NCBI GenBank assembly: GCA_020444005.1
Contig: JAHLLU010000094.1
Location: forward strand, 1-7,543
DNA length: 7,543 nt
From: an archaeon
GTDB lineage: Archaea > Thermoproteota > Bathyarchaeia > TCS64
Direction: 5' to 3'
The notes beneath the pieces are model-generated. The model was given only the letters and a program-made list of their open reading frames with translations, ran no database searches and was not told where the DNA came from. Positions 6,156 to 7,543 of this stretch are shown here, in pieces. The number at the start of each line of letters is the position of its first letter. Position 1 is the stretch's first letter. A program made the translations under genes and the position numbers.

Positions 6156-7543
6156 CGCTGGTAGACGACTTTTCCATCGACTATTGTGGTCTCGATGGGT
6201 ATGTCCTTGATCTTCTCGGTGTCAATGGTCAGGATGTCTTGTCCCAGCACCACCATGTCAGCTAGTTTTCCCTCCTCAATACTACCCAGTTTATCCTCGT
6301 CAAACTGTTGGTACGCTGAGTTTGTCGTGTAGAGCTTCAACGCCTCGATTACGCTGATTTTCTGGCTCTGCCCTATGGGTTTGCCTGCCTTGGTTTTTCT
6401 GTTCACTAATCCATGTATCGCCATCAATGGTGGATAAGGTGCGCATGGGTGGTCGCTGTGGGCGGCTATCTTTACACCTGCATCTAGGAATGAGCGGGCT
6501 GCGAACATGCGTTCTAGTCGTTCCTCGCCGAAGGCTGGGATGAGTTTGTCGCCGTGGTAGTAGACGTATGGTCCGAAGATGGTTGGTAGTATACCTAGGT
6601 CTTTGATGCGTTGTACTAGTTTGGGTGTGATTACCGTACAGTGGATGTCCCTGTTTCTTGGGTCGGGTCTGGGGTACTGTTTCTGGGCTTCCTCCATGAT
6701 GTCGAGGTACATTTCGATGGCTCGGTCTCCGTTGGCGTGGGATGAGATTCTGTATCCTTCCTTGTAGGCGTCCATGATGGTCTTGGTTGCTATCTCGCGT
6801 GTGGTTGCCATTACGCCGTAGAATCCGGGTTTGTTGAGGTATTCTTCTGTGACTGCGGCGGTTCTGGCTGATATGGCGCCGTCGAAGAAGAACTTGAGAC
6901 CGCATACTCTGAGCCAGTCATCGCCCAAGCCACGGTAGATGCCCAGCTTATCCAGCTCTGGGAATAGGTCGATCATGACATCCATTCGGACCCTGATGGG
7001 TAGCTCGTCCTTGTTTTTGAGATCGATGGCTGCTCTGATCTGGTTCTTGACTACTGTATCATAGACGCATGTGAGTCCAGTCTTGGCGCAGTCCAGTAGA
7101 ATCTCTTTTGCGCCTTCACGGCTCTGTTCTCGGGTGGGTTCATCTACTTCCTCTGGGATGACCGTGCCTATGGCTGTCTCGTGGAGTCCGCCAATGGGTA
7201 ATCCTGTCTCGTCTCTGTCATACTTGCCGCCAACTGGGTCTTTTGTGTCCTTGGTTATTCCTGCTTGTTCTAGTGCTAGGCTGTTTACCATCCTGAAGTG
7301 ACCGCCTACAGTGATTACCATGACAGGATGTTCTGTGCTTACCTTGTCCAGGTCGTATCGTGTGGGGTGGCGTTTCTCAGCGAGCTTACTATCGTCCTCT
7401 TGGTATCCGAGAACCCATTCTCCTTTTGGTGTCTCCGTTGCTCTTTTCTTGAGTTTCGCCACCAGGTCCGCGATACTGTGTACTCCTGCTTCCTCGCTTA
7501 CATCAACATAGAGCTTGCGCATTGCCCCCTCGTCCATCATGTG
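6152..7543 (-). CDS. YtcJ-like amidohydrolase (amidohydrolase family 3), N-terminus beyond the window
   Basis: The frame is open to the window edge. Numbering here is from the ATG at 7540-7538, which is probably internal. Seen: family hallmarks HPVMVITVGGHFRMVNSLAL (71-90), LKFFFDGAISARTA (215-228), ISSHANGDRAI (265-275), IHCTVITP (299-306), AAHSDHPCAPYPPL (359-372) and the closing strand signature KLADMVVLGQDIL ending with IVDGKVVY. Known: these metal-dependent hydrolases act on amide, cyclic-amide or similar bonds, and full proteins are about 520-560 residues. The missing 60-100 residues should hold the first beta-sandwich strands and the HxH metal pair. K216, H268, H300 and D363 are the candidate metal or catalytic residues visible. 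The substrate cannot be told. There is no signal peptide in view. One oddity is that the usual Ile-Glu-His before CTV reads Asp-Ile-His here. The gene converges on the membrane-protein gene with a 4-bp overlap, so they are separate transcription units. Confidence 0.9.
   Translation of the reverse strand, partial: HMMDEGAMRKLYVDVSEEAGVHSIADLVAKLKKRATETPKGEWVLGYQEDDSKLAEKRHPTRYDLDKVSTEHPVMVITVGGHFRMVNSLALEQAGITKDTKDPVGGKYDRDETGLPIGGLHETAIGTVIPEEVDEPTREQSREGAKEILLDCAKTGLTCVYDTVVKNQIRAAIDLKNKDELPIRVRMDVMIDLFPELDKLGIYRGLGDDWLRVCGLKFFFDGAISARTAAVTEEYLNKPGFYGVMATTREIATKTIMDAYKEGYRISSHANGDRAIEMYLDIMEEAQKQYPRPDPRNRDIHCTVITPKLVQRIKDLGILPTIFGPYVYYHGDKLIPAFGEERLERMFAARSFLDAGVKIAAHSDHPCAPYPPLMAIHGLVNRKTKAGKPIGQSQKISVIEALKLYTTNSAYQQFDEDKLGSIEEGKLADMVVLGQDILTIDTEKIKDIPIETTIVDGKVVYQR

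Noticed and set aside
6300..6905. 201-residue open frame on the minus strand, very rich in Arg, His and Gln
   Set aside because: It is an alternative frame of the amidohydrolase gene, which has clear family motifs across the whole stretch. The low-complexity basic composition is what a shifted frame gives.

Overview
This 7.5 kb window looks archaeal, from mesophile-like DNA of intermediate G+C. The signs are a good archaeal TATA-like element (CTTATAT) before the largest gene, no Shine-Dalgarno sequence before the leading genes, a strong SD only at the internal operon gene, and large extracytoplasmic proteins with archaeal-style beta-sandwich stalks. A Bathyarchaeia- or Asgard-type lineage is a guess that I cannot test from sequence alone. 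The window is densely packed: the two clear intergenic gaps are 51 and 70 bp, and no RNA gene, CRISPR array, transposon or attachment site is visible.

Layout. (1) Positions 1-198 (+) hold the 3' end of an unrecognised gene cut by the window edge. (2) Positions 250-1161 (+) encode a two-domain protein: a CBS pair, which usually senses adenine nucleotides, fused to a Schlafen-type AlbA_2 domain. The acidic residues of the Schlafen nuclease pocket appear to be present. (3) Positions 1232-4984 (+) encode a 1250-residue membrane-anchored protein. It has two tandem transglutaminase-like cysteine-protease-fold units with intact Cys-His-Asp triads, about four extracellular beta-sandwich domains, a second membrane helix, then a cytoplasmic beta-sandwich and a DUF4129-like helical tail. 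(4) Positions 4968-6155 (+), overlapping the previous gene by 17 bp and preceded by GGGAGG, encode a polytopic membrane protein of about eight helices that I do not recognise. (5) Positions 6152-7543 (-) hold the C-terminal part of a YtcJ-like amidohydrolase (amidohydrolase family 3), converging on gene 4. The two stop codons share one TTAA palindrome.

How they may work together. Genes 3 and 4 form a translationally coupled pair. In bacteria, TgpA-type proteins carry in one chain a polytopic N-terminal membrane domain, an extracytoplasmic transglutaminase domain, another helix and a cytoplasmic DUF4129 tail. Here the transglutaminase protein has only one N-terminal anchor helix, and a separate polytopic protein is coupled to it. 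A split, duplicated TgpA-like cell-envelope machine is therefore a reasonable inference and the most interesting candidate in the window. The CBS-AlbA_2 gene and the amidohydrolase show no obvious functional link to this pair.
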